Of a DNA stretch of 64,000 nucleotides, positions 62,804-64,000 are shown piece by piece (position 1 is the stretch's first letter; every line of letters starts with the position of its first letter). The DNA is taken from positions 203,091,148 through 203,155,147 of the forward strand of contig CM071598.1 of the NCBI GenBank assembly GCA_036435485.1, given 5' to 3'. Position numbers and translations under genes: made by a program. The notes beneath the pieces were generated by a model that had not been told where the DNA came from, searched no databases, and was given only the letters and a program-made list of their open reading frames with translations. This DNA is from Saposhnikovia divaricata (lineage: Eukaryota > Streptophyta > Magnoliopsida > Apiales > Apiaceae).

Positions 62804-63117
62804 TTCTGAGCACCGTACCTTAATCATCACAGTCTTTCTGGCTGCACCCCTCATTCCTCAAGGGTAAGCTCCTTATCCTAACAGGATTTTCCTTATCTGC
62901 TGGAACCTCTTCCGGGTCTCCAGTAGGGTACTCCATCGAATTTACCCTTGAGGAATGAGGGCTGCAGCCCTCATTCTGAGCACCATACCTTAATCATCAC
63001 AGTCTTTCTGGCTGCAGCCCTCATTCCTCAAGGGTAAGCTCCTTATCCTAACAGGATTTTCCTTATCTGCTGGAACCTCTTCCGGGTCTCCAGTAGGGTA
63101 CTCCATCGAATTTACCC
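62804..63117. repeat. 170-bp-step direct duplication near the gag start of the gypsy-like element
   Basis: 62804-62947 and 62974-63117 (144 bp each) are near-identical (two mismatches seen). The 26-bp link TTGAGGAATGAGGGCTGCAG... is an inverted copy of part of the unit. On the - strand the unit encodes the gag-like peptide MEYPTGDPEEVPADKENPV. Confidence 0.88.
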
Positions 63118-63355
63118 GCTGATCTTCAGCATATAAAGCATCAACGCGCTGCTGCTCGTATGCCTCAAGGTCTGTCGCCTTACTCGTCGATACGATATCG
63201 AGCTAAGTTATTATCATGATACTTAAGAGTTCCCATAAGGGTTTTATATGTCATCACTATATTAAGTAGTCCAACTATGAACTTGACAAAAGTTCTTATT
63301 ATCTTAGTGAATTTATTGTTTTAACGTCGCCTCATCTCTGGGGTTTATAACGTAC

Positions 63356-63367
63356 GCTCTGATACCA
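63356..63367 (-). promoter_or_regulatory. primer-binding site of the gypsy-like element (tRNA-iMet)
   Basis: TGGTATCAGAGC on the - strand, four bases from the inner LTR end; complementary to the 3' end of plant initiator tRNA-Met. It fixes the element's orientation. Confidence 0.88.
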
Positions 63368-63371
63368 CTTC

Positions 63372-64000
63372 TGTAACACCCCCAGATCCGGGGTCCGGGA
63401 TCCGGTCGTTACGGTCTCCAATTCTGTCCACAATACTTGAACTTACTTCAACATACAATAAATTACATCTTTATGACCCAACACAACAATATAAAACACA
63501 CCCGTTATAGTCCCAGAGATGAAATCAGAGTAACAACCAAATTTTATTAAGCACATTATGAGTTCTTACATTCCAAAAGAATTTCAATATGAATACATAC
63601 TCTTTGCCATCCATTATCATAAGTAATACTAGACCATATACTTGGTACTGAAAGAATAAATCTATCCTACCAATAGCTTTCTCTTCGGCTCTGGTAGTCT
63701 CATCGTCCTCGTTAGCGTCGAGTGCGCCTTGTGCGAGTCATCGGTCTAGTTGTTGTTGTGATATAATAATAAAGCAAGGGTGAGCAATAGCCCACCAACA
63801 ATAATATATAACTGAATGATAATATATAACAGTTCAAAAGTATCTTTCAAACCATATGCCATGCATTTACGGAAATGATGCCAGAATAACATGAACAATG
63901 AAGTTACGAGGTAACTCAAAATGCATATATAGGTGGAAATATCTGCTATGTCAAAGATAAGCCAGATATCATCATTTATCATAAAAGAGGAACTTGCAGG
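63372..64000 (-). repeat. 5' LTR of the gypsy-like element, truncated by the window edge
   Basis: About 99% identical to the start (+ view) of the 38427 LTR: six substitutions and two indels (a G and a TA) in about 627 aligned bases. Confidence 0.9.

Larger units (their letters stand above)
38427..64000 (-). mobile_element. large Ty3/gypsy-like LTR retrotransposon with decayed pol, right end outside window
   Basis: Element on the - strand: 3' LTR at 38427-42900, purine tract at 42901, decayed interior 42908-63355, primer site 63356-63367, 5' LTR from 63372 past the window edge. LTR ends are TGTAAGAACCCC...GGGTGTTACA. The interior is interrupted by a fragment of another LTR element (43920-45539) and by a complete copia element (48237-61289); without those it is about 5.8 kb. 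Only short decayed pol peptides remain. The probable target duplication is TTTGG (38422-38426); its partner is outside the window. With such long LTRs and no usable genes, this is a large non-autonomous derivative. Confidence 0.88.

Overview
This is nuclear DNA from a flowering plant, almost certainly a eudicot. The evidence is AT-rich intergenic DNA, short GT-AG introns, plant-specific families (arabinogalactan peptide, clade-E-like PP2C, legumain, multi-B3 protein), plant Helitron genes and large nested plant LTR retrotransposons. An asterid such as an Apiaceae member is a guess only.

Layout. 1-16.5 kb: a Helitron neighbourhood. It holds the 3' part of a multi-B3-domain gene (+), then, on the - strand, an RPA70-like single-strand-binding gene and a RepHel gene (HUH rolling-circle replicase fused to a PIF1 helicase). 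RepHel has one homopolymer frameshift. 17.5-36.9 kb: a gene island. It holds a PP2C phosphatase (+), a relic of a vacuolar processing enzyme carrying only the C-terminal prodomain (+), an arabinogalactan peptide (-), a GT14/BC10-like glycosyltransferase (-) and two tandem CZIB/UPF0587 zinc-protein genes (-). PP2C, VPE and CZIB are recalled as neighbours on Arabidopsis chromosome 4, so this is probably an ancestral block in which the VPE decayed. A 701-bp Mutator-like MITE with 9-bp target duplications lies inside it.

38.4 kb to the right edge: a nest of retrotransposons. The outer element is a Ty3/gypsy-like element on the - strand, with 4.47-kb LTRs (left one complete, right one cut by the window), a tRNA-iMet primer site and a purine tract, but only decayed pol. 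Its LTRs are about 99% identical, so it probably moved recently with borrowed enzymes. It contains part of another LTR element (LTR, primer site and gag start at about 43.9-45.5 kb) and a complete Ty1/copia element of the SIRE/Maximus type at 48237-61289 (+), flanked by the duplication AGCCT. The copia element has 1011/1010-bp LTRs (4 substitutions and 1 indel), gag, pol in the +1 frame, and a long env-like third reading frame split by one in-frame stop.

Most unusual signal. The copia element carries 38 exact copies of TCAACGGAT or its complement ATCCGTTGA in 13 kb; chance predicts about 0.1. They lie in U3 of both LTRs, in gag, in the integrase-RT linker of pol, in front of the env-like ORF and inside that ORF. 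They occur on both strands and in several reading frames (giving STD, SVD or HPLT), so the DNA or RNA word is maintained rather than a peptide. Copies recur at steps of about 24 bp and as inverted pairs with 7-8-bp spacers. One group sits upstream of a good TATA box ahead of the env-like ORF, as the LTR group does upstream of the LTR TATA, suggesting two promoters under one regulator.
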